Positions 52,677 through 61,781 of a stretch of DNA of 64,000 bases are shown here, in pieces. The DNA lies in assembly GCF_000372965.1 (NCBI RefSeq), contig NZ_KB890024.1, positions 3,412,839 through 3,476,838 of the forward strand. Reading direction: 5' to 3'. Made by a program: the position numbers and the translations under genes. Source of the stretch: Hoeflea sp. 108 (GTDB lineage: Bacteria > Pseudomonadota > Alphaproteobacteria > Rhizobiales > Rhizobiaceae). The notes beneath the pieces are model-generated. The model worked only from the letters and a program-made list of their open reading frames with translations. It ran no database searches and was not told the DNA's origin. Numbering within the stretch: the first letter of the stretch is position 1; each line of letters begins with the position of its first letter.

Positions 52677-55600
52677 TTATTCGGCCGCCAGTGCCGGAAC
52701 ATGGGGGATGTCGTCGACATTGCCATGATCTTCCGCTTCCGGCTCGACCTGCTTCTTCTTGGGCTCGCGCCCGAAGAACAGGGCATAACCCGCCGGCAGC
52801 ACCAGGATGGTCAGCACGGTCGCCACCAGGATGCCGCCCATCATCGCATAGGCGAGCGGACCCCAGAACACGCCGCGCGAGATCGGAATCAGCGCCAGCA
52901 CCGCCGTCATCGCCGTCAGCGTGATCGGGCGGAAGCGGCGCACCGCGGCCCCGATGATCGCTTCATAGCGCTCCATGCCCGCGGCGATGTCCTGGTCGAT
53001 CTGGTCGACGAGGATGATCGAGTTGCGGATGATGATGCCGAGCAGCGCGATCACGCCGAGGATGGCGACGAAGCCGAAGGGCGCGCCCGATATCAGCAGT
53101 GCCGCGGCAGCACCGATGATGCCGAGCGGACCGGTCGCCAGCACCAGCATCGCCTTGCCGAAATGCTGCAACTGCACCATCAGCAGCAGCACGATGACCA
53201 AAAGCATGATCGGCGCCTTGGCGGCAATCGACATCTGGCTCTCGGCCGCATCCTCGGCGCCGCCCTGGATCTCGACCTTGTAGCCGGGCGCGAGGCCGTC
53301 GCGCAGCGGCTTCAGGTCGCTGTACAGCTTCATGGCAACGTCGTTGGGCTGGACGCCGTCGGGCAGCGTCGCGCGCACCGTGATCGTCGGCAGGCGGTCG
53401 CGGCGCCATTCGATGCCCTGCTCCATCACGGGCACGACCTTGGCCACCTGCGACAACGGCACGAAACTGCCGAAGTCGGTCGGAATGTAGACCGAGTTGA
53501 CCGCCGACAGCAGCTGCCTGTTGGCCTCCGGCTCGCGGGCGACGATCGACACCGTCTCCTCGCCGTCGCGGAAATTGTCCAGCGGCGCGCCCGACATGGT
53601 TGCCTGCAGCATCTGGCGGATGCGCTGCGAGGAAACGCCGAGCGCCCTCGCCCTGTCCTGGTCGACCACCAGCTTCATCGCCGGCACCTGCTCCAGCCAG
53701 TCGTCATGAATGGCGCTGAGTTCGGGGTTCTCGGCGAACTTGGCCTTCACCTGGTCGGCGATGCGGCGCACCTCCGTGCGGTCGGGACCCATGACACGCA
53801 TCTGCACCGGCCAGCCCGTGGGCGGCCCGAGGAACAGGCGGTCGACCTTGCCGCGGATCGAGGGGAAGTCTTCGGCCAGGATGGTGCGCAGCTTGACGAT
53901 CAGCCGCTCGCGCGCCGGCTCGTCATTGGCCATGACAAGCAGCTGGGCGTAGTTCGGGTTGCGCAGCTGCTGGTCGAGCGGCAGGAAGAAGCGCGGCGCG
54001 CCCTCGCCGATGAAGGTGGCGATGAACTTCTTGTCCGGGTCGTCCATCATCCGGGCTTCCAGCGCCTCGGCCTGCTTCTCCACTTCCTTGATGCTGGTGC
54101 CCTCGGGCAGCCAGAGATCGACGAGAATTTCCGGCCGCGACGACTGCGGGAAGAAGTTCTGCGGGATGAACTGGAAGGCAAACAGCGAGCCGAAGAAGGC
54201 CATCAGCGTCATGGCAAGCACGATGATGCGATGCTTCACTGCCCAGGTCACGGTCGAGCGCAGGCGGCGATAGAAGCTGGTGTCGAACACGTCGTGATGG
54301 CTGCCGGCATGCTTGCGCTGCTTGAGGATCATGTAGCCGAGCCATGGCGTGAAATAGACAGCCACGAACCACGACGTCACCAGCGCGATGCCGACGACGA
54401 AGAACAGCGAGCGCACATATTCGCCGGCAGTGGATTCGGCGAAGCCGACGGGAATGAAGCCGGCCGTGGTGATCAGCGTGCCGGTCAGCATCGGGAACGC
54501 CGTCGACGAATAGGCGAAGCTCGCCGCCTCGATCTTGACCAGTCCCTCCTCGAGCTTCCGCTCCATCAGCTCGACCACGATCATGGCGTCGTCGACGAGC
54601 AGGCCGAGCGCGATGATGAGCGCGCCGAGCGAGATGCGCTGCAGATCGATGCCGAGTTCGTACATGATGGCGAAGGTCGCAGCCAGCACCAGCGGAATGG
54701 TGATGGCGATGACCAGGCCCGAGCGCCAGCCGATCGACAGGAACGACACCACGAGCACGATCAGCAGCGCCTCGATCAGCGCCTTCATGAACTCGCCGAT
54801 GGCCTCCGTCACCACCTCGGGCTGGTTGGAGATCTGGTCGACCGAAACCCCGTAAGGCAACGATTCCTCGAAGCGCTTGTAGGTCTCCTCGACTGCCTTG
54901 CCGACATCGGTGACCTTGAAACCCTTGGCCATCACCACGCCGAGCTGGACGCTGTCCTGGCCATTGAAGCGGAACTTGCGCTGATAGGGGTCTTCGAGGC
55001 CGCTGCTGACGGTGGCGATGTCGCCGAGACGGGTGACCTGGGTGCCGGCGCGCAGGCGCAGCTCCCTGATATCCTCGACCTTGCTGACGTCGCCTTCGAC
55101 GGAGATGCGCACCGAATGCGTGCCGGTGTCGACGGTACCGGCCGGATCGACATTGTTCTGCCCGGCAATGGCGTTGCGCAGGTCGTTGAGGGTCAGCCCG
55201 CGCCCGGCGAGCACGTTCGAGGCCACGTCGATATAGATGCGCTGTGGCTGGTCGCCCAGGATGACGGCCTTTTCGACGCCTGGCGTCGTCAGCAGCATGT
55301 CGCGCGCCTTGACCGCGAACGCCTTCAGCTCGGGATAGCTGTAGCCGTTGCCCGATATCGAATGCAGCGTGATGAAGGTGTCGCCGAACTCGTCGTTGAA
55401 GAACGGTCCGATCAGGCCCTGCGGCAGCTCGGAGGCGATGTCGCCGACCTTCTTGCGCACCTGGTAGAACGCCTCCTTCACATCGGCCTGGTTGGTGTTG
55501 CCCTTCACCTGGACCGTGATGATGGCGCTGCCGGCGCGCGTATAGGACTTCACCCAGTCGAGATGCGGCGTCTCCTGCAGCTTGCGCTCGATCTTGTTGA

Positions 55601-55820
55601 CGACCTGATCCTGCATTTCCTCGATCGAGGCGCCCGGCCAGATCGCCTGTACCACCATGACGCGGAAGGTGAAATCGGGATCCTCGCTCTGGCCCATGCG
55701 CATCAGCCCGAGCGCGCCGGTGATGATGATGAGCGCAAACAGGAAGCGCGCGATGCTGGGATGGCCTATCGCCCAGCGCGACAGGTTGAAGGGCTGCTTG
55801 TCCTGGCTGGAGCTGTCCAT
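52677..55820 (-). CDS. RND efflux permease
   Basis: A 1047-residue inner-membrane proton-driven pump with the twelve-helix RND layout: first helix near residue 20 followed by a large periplasmic loop, then helices with FLSIGWRSGLVIAITIPLVL and GALIIALGLLVDDAMIVVEL (aspartate pair for proton relay). The second half repeats the pattern with LLGIIIRNSIILVDQID. ATG 55820 is used. Downstream in the same operon as its adaptor. Substrates unknown; drug or lipid export is typical. Confidence 0.92.
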   Translation of the reverse strand: MDSSSQDKQPFNLSRWAIGHPSIARFLFALIIITGALGLMRMGQSEDPDFTFRVMVVQAIWPGASIEEMQDQVVNKIERKLQETPHLDWVKSYTRAGSAIITVQVKGNTNQADVKEAFYQVRKKVGDIASELPQGLIGPFFNDEFGDTFITLHSISGNGYSYPELKAFAVKARDMLLTTPGVEKAVILGDQPQRIYIDVASNVLAGRGLTLNDLRNAIAGQNNVDPAGTVDTGTHSVRISVEGDVSKVEDIRELRLRAGTQVTRLGDIATVSSGLEDPYQRKFRFNGQDSVQLGVVMAKGFKVTDVGKAVEETYKRFEESLPYGVSVDQISNQPEVVTEAIGEFMKALIEALLIVLVVSFLSIGWRSGLVIAITIPLVLAATFAIMYELGIDLQRISLGALIIALGLLVDDAMIVVELMERKLEEGLVKIEAASFAYSSTAFPMLTGTLITTAGFIPVGFAESTAGEYVRSLFFVVGIALVTSWFVAVYFTPWLGYMILKQRKHAGSHHDVFDTSFYRRLRSTVTWAVKHRIIVLAMTLMAFFGSLFAFQFIPQNFFPQSSRPEILVDLWLPEGTSIKEVEKQAEALEARMMDDPDKKFIATFIGEGAPRFFLPLDQQLRNPNYAQLLVMANDEPARERLIVKLRTILAEDFPSIRGKVDRLFLGPPTGWPVQMRVMGPDRTEVRRIADQVKAKFAENPELSAIHDDWLEQVPAMKLVVDQDRARALGVSSQRIRQMLQATMSGAPLDNFRDGEETVSIVAREPEANRQLLSAVNSVYIPTDFGSFVPLSQVAKVVPVMEQGIEWRRDRLPTITVRATLPDGVQPNDVAMKLYSDLKPLRDGLAPGYKVEIQGGAEDAAESQMSIAAKAPIMLLVIVLLLMVQLQHFGKAMLVLATGPLGIIGAAAALLISGAPFGFVAILGVIALLGIIIRNSIILVDQIDQDIAAGMERYEAIIGAAVRRFRPITLTAMTAVLALIPISRGVFWGPLAYAMMGGILVATVLTILVLPAGYALFFGREPKKKQVEPEAEDHGNVDDIPHVPALAAE

Positions 55821-55937
55821 AACAGTGGTTCCGGATGGCGCAGGCCGGCCGTCTTCCGCGGCGGCGCTGCGCAGAGTCAATGTCCTGGCCGCCACACGGC
55901 CGGTTCGGCCGCCTGGCAGGTCGATGGAAAGGGTCGG

Positions 55938-57065
55938 CTAGTTCGTGGCGTTGTCGGCGGCGCGCTGCTCAGGCAGCTTGACCTTCAGGTTCTCGGTCAT
56001 GAACTGGGTGCCGGCCGCGACCACCAGGTCGCCGGGCTGCAGCCCCTCGGCCACCTGCACCCCGTCGGCGACGAAGTCGGCGACCTTGATGCCGCGCGCA
56101 TGCACGGTGTCGGTGCCGTCCTTCACCACCCAGACGATGTTCTTGCCGTCCTGCTTGGCGAGCGCGCTGAGCGGGATCGACACCAGCTTCTGCCCGCTTT
56201 CGACACTGGCCGCGACCCGCGCCGTCATGCCGAGCAGCACGCGCTTGTCGTCGGGCAAGGTGATGCGCACCGAAAACGTCCGCGACTGCTGGTCGGCGCT
56301 GCCGGCCACCTCGCGCACCGTGCCGTCGAGCAGGATCTGCTCATACGACCAGAAGGTCACCTTTACCGGCTGGCCCGGAGCGAACTGGGTGATCTCCAGT
56401 TCCGGCACCGCGATCTGCACTTCCTTTTCGCCGTCCACGGCAACCGACGCCACCGGCGTCCCGGCGCCCACCACCTGGCCGGTGTCGGCGCTGATGGCGG
56501 TGACGATGCCGCTCTGGTCCGAACGCAGCTCGGCATAACCGACCTGGTTCCTGGCCTGGCTGAGCGCGGATGCCGCGGCATCGCGCTGTGACGATGCCTG
56601 CCTGTAGGCCAGGGCCGCCTGCTCGCGCTGGGCCTCGGAGGCAAACTTCTTGGCGAAAAGCTGTTCCGAGCGCTGGTCGGCCAGCCTGGCGGTCTCGACC
56701 TGCTTTTCGGCCGCCGCGAGATTGGCCTCGGCCGTCGTCACCGCCAGCTGGAAATCGGTCGGATCGATACGCGCCAGAAGGTCGCCGGGCTTCACCTTGT
56801 CGCCGATATTGACGACGCGCTCGGTGATCTTGCCGGCGACGCGGAAGCCGAGATTCATCTCCGTCCGCGCCCTCACCGCGCCCGAATAGTCGAGTTCGCG
56901 CGTCGTGCTGGTCTTGGCGATTTCCACCACCTTGACCGGCCTGACCGCCTCCACGGTCTCGGTCTTGGCCTCGGAGCAGGCCGCGATGGCCCCACCGATC
57001 ATGACGACGGAAACGACGCGCGCAAAAGGACGCACCTTCGCAGCGAAGGTCTGGAACGAAGACAT
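55938..57065 (-). CDS. RND periplasmic adaptor lipoprotein (membrane-fusion protein)
   Basis: A 375-residue HlyD/AcrA-type adaptor. Signal peptide ends in lipobox AIAAC (cysteine near residue 30). It has an alpha-hairpin with QVETARLADQRSEQLF, lipoyl domains (VNIGDKVKPGDLLARIDPTD) and a beta-barrel domain. ATG 57065 with AGGAG; the long upstream frame is not used. Bridges the RND permease to an outer-membrane channel encoded elsewhere. Confidence 0.9.
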   Translation of the reverse strand: MSSFQTFAAKVRPFARVVSVVMIGGAIAACSEAKTETVEAVRPVKVVEIAKTSTTRELDYSGAVRARTEMNLGFRVAGKITERVVNIGDKVKPGDLLARIDPTDFQLAVTTAEANLAAAEKQVETARLADQRSEQLFAKKFASEAQREQAALAYRQASSQRDAAASALSQARNQVGYAELRSDQSGIVTAISADTGQVVGAGTPVASVAVDGEKEVQIAVPELEITQFAPGQPVKVTFWSYEQILLDGTVREVAGSADQQSRTFSVRITLPDDKRVLLGMTARVAASVESGQKLVSIPLSALAKQDGKNIVWVVKDGTDTVHARGIKVADFVADGVQVAEGLQPGDLVVAAGTQFMTENLKVKLPEQRAADNATN

Positions 57066-57121
57066 CGTTCGCACTCCTGGTTGTCTGACTGATCCTGGAT
57101 GGCGGCCCGGAGGCCGCCCGA

Positions 57122-57727
57122 TTACTTCAGCGCCTTCAGCGCGTATTCCGTAAGTTCCTCGAAGGTCGCGCGGTTCGGCTTGTTGACGCATTGCGACACC
57201 ATCTGCGGGTGGCAAAGGGTGGCAGTCGCGGCACCGAAACAGCGCGCGGCAATCTGGGGATCCTGCTTGGCGAACTCACCCGATGCGATGCCCTCGGCGA
57301 TGACTTCCGCCATCAGGTCATGCAGCCGGTCGATATGCTTTTCGATGACATGCCAGTCGCGCTCCAGCGCGACGATGACCATCTCGTGGACCTTCTCCTG
57401 GTCGAGCATGGTCTCGACGGTCAGCCGATGCTGGGCATGGATGAAGCGGCGCAGCCGCTCGGTGGCGCTGCCCTCGGCACGCAGGATCTGGCAGGCCATC
57501 TGGTAGACCGCCGCCAGCATGCGGCCGCAGATCGCCTGGTGGATTTCCACCTTGGAGGCGAAGAAGCGGTAGATGTTGGCCGGCGACATGCCGAGATCGC
57601 GGGCAATGTCGGCGACATTGGTCTTGGCGTAGCCATAGTGCCGGAACAGCCGGTCGGCGGAATCGAGAATGCGCCCGACCGTTTCCTGTCGGGCCAGATC
57701 CACCGTGCTTTCGGCTGCTTCGCTCAT
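57122..57727 (-). CDS. TetR-family regulator of the RND pump
   Basis: A 201-residue repressor: N-terminal helix-turn-helix (RILDSADRLFRHYGYAKTNV, DIARDLGMSPANIYRFF) and ligand-binding C-terminal helical domain. Start ATG 57727. Upstream of the adaptor-permease genes on the same strand, so probably one operon and autoregulated from the palindromes just upstream. Confidence 0.92.
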   Translation of the reverse strand: MSEAAESTVDLARQETVGRILDSADRLFRHYGYAKTNVADIARDLGMSPANIYRFFASKVEIHQAICGRMLAAVYQMACQILRAEGSATERLRRFIHAQHRLTVETMLDQEKVHEMVIVALERDWHVIEKHIDRLHDLMAEVIAEGIASGEFAKQDPQIAARCFGAATATLCHPQMVSQCVNKPNRATFEELTEYALKALK

Positions 57728-57742
57728 TTCGGGTCGCTCTTT

Positions 57743-57778
57743 TTACGACTGACGATTTTCATATTTCGTCAGTCGTAA
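57743..57778. promoter_or_regulatory. Large palindrome upstream of tetR, likely operator
   Basis: Perfect 13-bp arms (57743-57755 with 57766-57778) around a 10-base spacer, arm TTACGACTGACGA. It lies 16 bases before the TetR start, suiting autorepression of the efflux operon. Confidence 0.6.
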
Positions 57779-57784
57779 TCCGTA

Positions 57785-57801
57785 ATTGACCGACCGTCAA
57801 T
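57785..57801. promoter_or_regulatory. Second inverted repeat, TGAC-N5-GTCA type
   Basis: ATTGAC-CGACC-GTCAAT follows directly after the larger palindrome. It shares the GAC/GTC half-site look common to TetR operators and may be a second binding site. Confidence 0.4.
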
Positions 57802-58216
57802 CCGCTGCAGTGCAAAAAACACCTGTATGCTGACACATGGCGACGGCCACGCGGGCGTGGAGCAGCCAGGCGTCGCAATGCCCTCGGGCACGAAAACCAT
57901 TGTGTGGCACGGACTTGGTCGCCCGCGCTGAATCAATCCGGGAGGTCCCGCCTGCGCCGCCGGGCGCACTGCCTACAGGCCACGAATGTGACCATGCCCA
58001 ACGCCAACTGTGAAATGCATGCTTGTTGCAGTGATGGTGCTGATGGGCCCCGACCGCGGATTTGCACAGCTCACCCAGACCTGATCCTTACGGTTGACCT
58101 TGGGCGGAACAGCTCTGTGCGAAAGCCGCCGTTCGGCTGCCGCCCCCTTTGAAGCCGTCCGAGTTAATTCCGTCGCGAACCGAATCCTGCCGTGCAATTA
58201 GGCTCCACCGCCAATA
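57802..58216. other. Gene-free stretch between tetR and ridA
   Basis: About 415 bases. Overlapping short frames on both strands carry no family signature or ribosome-binding site. Part of it must hold the tetR promoter and the transcript end of the RidA operon. Confidence 0.45.
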
Positions 58217-58684
58217 TCAAGGCTCGACCTCGAATATGGCTTCGATTTCGACCGCCGCGCCCTTTGGCAGCGACATTACGCCAACGGTGGACCGCGTATG
58301 CCTGCCGGCATCGCCGAAGACTTCGACCATTAGATCAGATGCGCCATTCATGACTTTCGCCTGATCCTCGAAATCCGGGGTGCTGGCGATGAAGCCACCA
58401 AGCCGCACGACCTGGCGCACACGATCGAGGCCGCCCAACGCGCTGCGGCACTGTGCAAGAATGTTGATGGCGCAAGCTCTTGCCGCAACGGTGGCATCTG
58501 CCACCGTTACGCTTCCGCCGACACTGCCGCTGGCAACGAGGGCGTCTCTGTCAAGGCAAAGCTGCCCTGACACGAAAAGCAAATTCGACGATCGCATCGT
58601 CGCCACGTAATTCGCCACTGCGGTCGGAGGTTCCGGCAACTCAATGCCCAGGGCTGCGAGACGCGTCTCTGCTGTGCTTGCCAT
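58217..58684 (-). CDS. RidA/YjgF-family protein
   Basis: A 155-residue enamine/imine deaminase-type protein. SGQLCLDRDALVASGSVGG near the middle and EIEAIFEVE at the C-terminus match YjgF-type LPKGA-like segments. The start ATG 58684 overlaps the stop of the MalY-type gene as TGATG, so translation is coupled. RidA clears reactive 2-aminoacrylate made by PLP lyases, a fitting role next to a C-S lyase. Confidence 0.88.
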   Translation of the reverse strand: MASTAETRLAALGIELPEPPTAVANYVATMRSSNLLFVSGQLCLDRDALVASGSVGGSVTVADATVAARACAINILAQCRSALGGLDRVRQVVRLGGFIASTPDFEDQAKVMNGASDLMVEVFGDAGRHTRSTVGVMSLPKGAAVEIEAIFEVEP

Positions 58685-59925
58685 CAGCAAGCGCTTTCAT
58701 CAAAGGAACGTCCGGTAAGTGGAACGAGTACCGAGAGCAGCCGTCGCATGCCCGCCTCCAAGATCGATCTCGAAGTGCCGAGGTTGATGCGGATGTGGTT
58801 CTCTCCACCAGGCCCCATCGGCTCGCCATAGGTCACGACGAGCTTCGCCTGCCTTTCAATCAGCGGCTCATAGACAGCCTTCGGCGTGTTGAGCCCAGAG
58901 AGATCCAGCCAGGCGAAGTATGCTGCTTCGGCTACCGGAACCCTGACCTCGGGCAGGAATGACTGGATCAAATCCGTGACATATGCGTGATTGCCGGCAA
59001 CATGGCGCATCAGCGCGTGGCTCCAATCGTCACAATCCCGGAACGCCACCTCGGCAGCAGCGTATCCAAGTACGCTGCCACCATACTGTAGATTGGCGCG
59101 CAGCAAGCCGCGCCGGAAGGCATCCCGCAGGACCGGGCTCGGGGTGACAACGATGGAATGCTTCAGTCCGGTAAGATTGAAGGGCTTGCTTGGTGAGAGC
59201 AAGCAATAGGAATTCATCGCAGCCCATTCTGAAACCGCCGCAAAGGGTGTGAATTCCGTTTCCTCATACAGCATCCCGCTGTAGACCTCGTCGGAAACCA
59301 CGATGACTCCGCGTTCGGAGCATATGCGTGCCAGTTCCTTCAGCTCGTCGCGAGTCCAGACCCGGCCAACCGGATTGTGCGGGCTGCAAAGCAACAACAA
59401 CTTCGTTCGGTCAGTAATGCAGGCCTCAAGCCCGGCAAAATCCATCTCGTATGTGCCGCCGCGATTGATCAGTTGATTGGCGACGGGCACGCGGTCGTTG
59501 GCCTTCACGATCTCCGCAAAAACGTGGTGGACGGGTGGCTGGTAGATGATCTCGTCGCCGGCCTGGGTCAGTTCCATGATGATCGAGTGCATCGATGGAT
59601 AAATCGCGACACATGAATCGATCCACGTCTTCTCCACCTGCCATCCGAAACGTCTGCTCAGATAGCCCGTGACCGCGTCGTAGTAGCCGGGTCGTCTCAG
59701 AGGATAACCAAAATGGCCGGCATCGACCGCACGATGCAGCGCTTCAACGACGGCCGGTGGCGACCGGAAATCCAGATCAGCGGTTCCAAACGAGAGAAGG
59801 TCCGGGTCGCCCAGCCGGTCGATTTCCATCTCCCATTTGAGGGTGCTGAGAGCTGTCCGATCTATTGCCTGGCTAAAGTCATGGAGCGACTGATGGGATA
59901 CAGAACGAGCGGTGTTTGTGGACAT
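58684..59925 (-). CDS. MalY/PatB-type PLP-dependent C-S lyase / aminotransferase
   Basis: A 413-residue fold-type I PLP enzyme: N-terminal LSFGTADLDFRSPP, the nucleotide-like cofactor contacts LCSPHNPVGRVW and VVSDEVYSGM, and the Schiff-base lysine in LLSPSKPFNLTGLK. MalY/PatB proteins cleave cystathionine, cysteine S-conjugates or related thioethers. AAGGAGA precedes ATG 59925. Followed by ridA (overlapping); about 58 bases downstream of the ABC ATPase gene. Confidence 0.88.
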   Translation of the reverse strand: MSTNTARSVSHQSLHDFSQAIDRTALSTLKWEMEIDRLGDPDLLSFGTADLDFRSPPAVVEALHRAVDAGHFGYPLRRPGYYDAVTGYLSRRFGWQVEKTWIDSCVAIYPSMHSIIMELTQAGDEIIYQPPVHHVFAEIVKANDRVPVANQLINRGGTYEMDFAGLEACITDRTKLLLLCSPHNPVGRVWTRDELKELARICSERGVIVVSDEVYSGMLYEETEFTPFAAVSEWAAMNSYCLLSPSKPFNLTGLKHSIVVTPSPVLRDAFRRGLLRANLQYGGSVLGYAAAEVAFRDCDDWSHALMRHVAGNHAYVTDLIQSFLPEVRVPVAEAAYFAWLDLSGLNTPKAVYEPLIERQAKLVVTYGEPMGPGGENHIRINLGTSRSILEAGMRRLLSVLVPLTGRSFDESAC

Positions 59926-59982
59926 GGGATCTCCTTCCCCGCGGATTCACGAGGTCGATATCTGATTGTTTGTGGGATCGGG

Positions 59983-60786
59983 CTACTTGACGCGCGCCAG
60001 GAACTCGCGGAGGCGTTGTGATTGCGGATTTGCAATCATTTCCTTTGGAACGCCACGCTCGACAACGACGCCACCGTCCATGAAAACGAGTTGGTCGGCG
60101 ACTTCTGACGCGAACCCGATTTCGTGTGTAACCACCACCATGGTCATGCCGTCCCGCGCCAAATCCTTCATGACGGCAAGAACCTCGCCAACGAGTTCGG
60201 GATCGAGCGCCGAAGTAGGCTCGTCGAAGAGAATGACCTTGGGCCGCATGGCAAGCGCCCGAGCTATCGCCACGCGTTGTTGCTGCCCGCCAGAGAGCTG
60301 TCGCGGATAAGCGTGGCACTTCTCGGCAAGACCAACCTTGCCAAGCAGATGGAGCGCCCGCTCCGTGGCAGATTTGACCGATTCACCCCGGACATGGACT
60401 GGTGCCTCGATGACGTTCTGCAGGACGGTCAGATGGCCGAAAAGGTTGAACTGCTGGAACACCATACCGACCTCGGCACGACGGCGGCAGATTGCGCTGT
60501 CTGGCAGTTCATGGAGCCGGTCTTGCCTAAGCTCATACCCTATGAAGTCCCCGTCCACGAGGAGCAGGCCGCCATCGATCTTCTCCAGATGGTTGATGCA
60601 TCGCAAGAACGTGCTCTTGCCCGAACCCGAAGGCCCGATGATGCAGGCGACGCTGCCTGTCGGGACGCTCAGGCTGACGTCTTTAAGCACTTCGAGGGAA
60701 CCGAAGGATTTTCGGACGCCTTCGGCATAGACCATGACATTCTGGTCGATACCAAAGCGGCCGTGATGTGTTCTTGAAACAGTCAT
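59983..60786 (-). CDS. Polar amino-acid ABC transporter ATP-binding protein
   Basis: A 267-residue ATPase: Walker A GPSGSGKSTFLR, signature LSGGQQQRVAIARAL, Walker B VILFDEPTSALDP and switch histidine VVVTHEIGF. The start ATG 60786 overlaps the permease stop as ATGA. It powers uptake of an amino acid with the two genes upstream. Confidence 0.95.
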   Translation of the reverse strand: MTVSRTHHGRFGIDQNVMVYAEGVRKSFGSLEVLKDVSLSVPTGSVACIIGPSGSGKSTFLRCINHLEKIDGGLLLVDGDFIGYELRQDRLHELPDSAICRRRAEVGMVFQQFNLFGHLTVLQNVIEAPVHVRGESVKSATERALHLLGKVGLAEKCHAYPRQLSGGQQQRVAIARALAMRPKVILFDEPTSALDPELVGEVLAVMKDLARDGMTMVVVTHEIGFASEVADQLVFMDGGVVVERGVPKEMIANPQSQRLREFLARVK

Positions 60787-61706
60787 TGTGTGACCCTCCT
60801 GCGAACGGAGAAGGCATTGCTGAATGTTGCTTTCAGCGTGCCCTTGCCTTGCCGTGTGGCATTGTCCCGAGAGAAATGGCGTTCCAGGTAAAACTGGCCG
60901 ATCGACATGATCGCCACGACAACGAGGTACCAAAAGGTTACAACCAGCAACAGCGGTATGGTCTCGAACGTACGGGCGTAGATGGATTGCGCCGAATAAA
61001 GCAGGTCACCCACTGCAACAACGCTGACCAGCGAAGTGGTCTTGAGCAGGTTAATCGTCTCGTTGCCGGATGGAGGGATGATTACGCGCATGGCTTGGGG
61101 GATGATGATGCGGCGCATCAACAGGCTCGGCTTCATCCCGAGGCACAGAGCCGCTTCCCGCTGGCCTTGGTTGACTGACTGCAGGCCATTGCGGATGATT
61201 TCCGCCATGTAGCCGGATTCGTGGAGCGAAAGGCCGACGACGGCCGCGACCAGAGGCGTCATGACGTCGTTGGTCGAAATTGAAAAAATGGTGCCAAGAC
61301 CAGGCAGCCAAAGCTCGAAGCGCGGAACGATCAGCGCCAGATTGTACCAGAGTATAAGCTGGACCAGCGCCGGCGTTCCCCGGAAAAACCAGACGAACAC
61401 TTTTGCCGGCGTTGAAAGCAGCCGGCTCGGCGACAAGATCATAAGTGCCGCAATCGTGCCCAGGATAACGGCGATCACCATTACCAGAGCGGTCACGATG
61501 AGGGTCACTAGGAGACCATTCATGATCAGCGGATTGAAGAGATAGCTTCCGGCGATGGGCCATTGCAGCTTGGGGTTCGTTGCCGCACTACGAACTGCCA
61601 GCGCGAGAAGCGACAGCACAAGCATGATGGCCGCGAGGCGGAACGGGTGGGGCAGCGGAACCACTTTAAGCTTGGCAATTGCCGCGGAGTTTTGATCGTT
61701 TTTCAT
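60783..61706 (-). CDS. Polar amino-acid ABC transporter permease (HisM/GlnP type)
   Basis: A 307-residue membrane protein of about six helices with the EAA loop around SVNQGQREAALCLGMKP and the TTSLVSVVAVGDLL segment characteristic of HisMQ-type permeases. One permease gene is present, so it likely acts as a homodimer. Downstream overlap with the ATPase gene, 75 bases after the binding protein. Confidence 0.92.
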   Translation of the reverse strand: MKNDQNSAAIAKLKVVPLPHPFRLAAIMLVLSLLALAVRSAATNPKLQWPIAGSYLFNPLIMNGLLVTLIVTALVMVIAVILGTIAALMILSPSRLLSTPAKVFVWFFRGTPALVQLILWYNLALIVPRFELWLPGLGTIFSISTNDVMTPLVAAVVGLSLHESGYMAEIIRNGLQSVNQGQREAALCLGMKPSLLMRRIIIPQAMRVIIPPSGNETINLLKTTSLVSVVAVGDLLYSAQSIYARTFETIPLLLVVTFWYLVVVAIMSIGQFYLERHFSRDNATRQGKGTLKATFSNAFSVRRRVTQ

Positions 61707-61781
61707 GGGTGTCGCACAGCTCTCCCCGCCCGGCAGTCGAGGCCACCGGGCGTTCAGTCGATCTCGGACGAGATATGGCGG

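Noticed and set aside
52659..56591. 1310-codon open frame antisense to the RND permease and adaptor
   Set aside because: Exact complement of two confident genes with the typical His/Arg/Asp-rich shadow composition.
57904..58152. 82-codon plus-strand open frame between tetR and ridA
   Set aside because: No ribosome-binding site, mixed Cys/Arg/Pro composition, no similarity to a known family.
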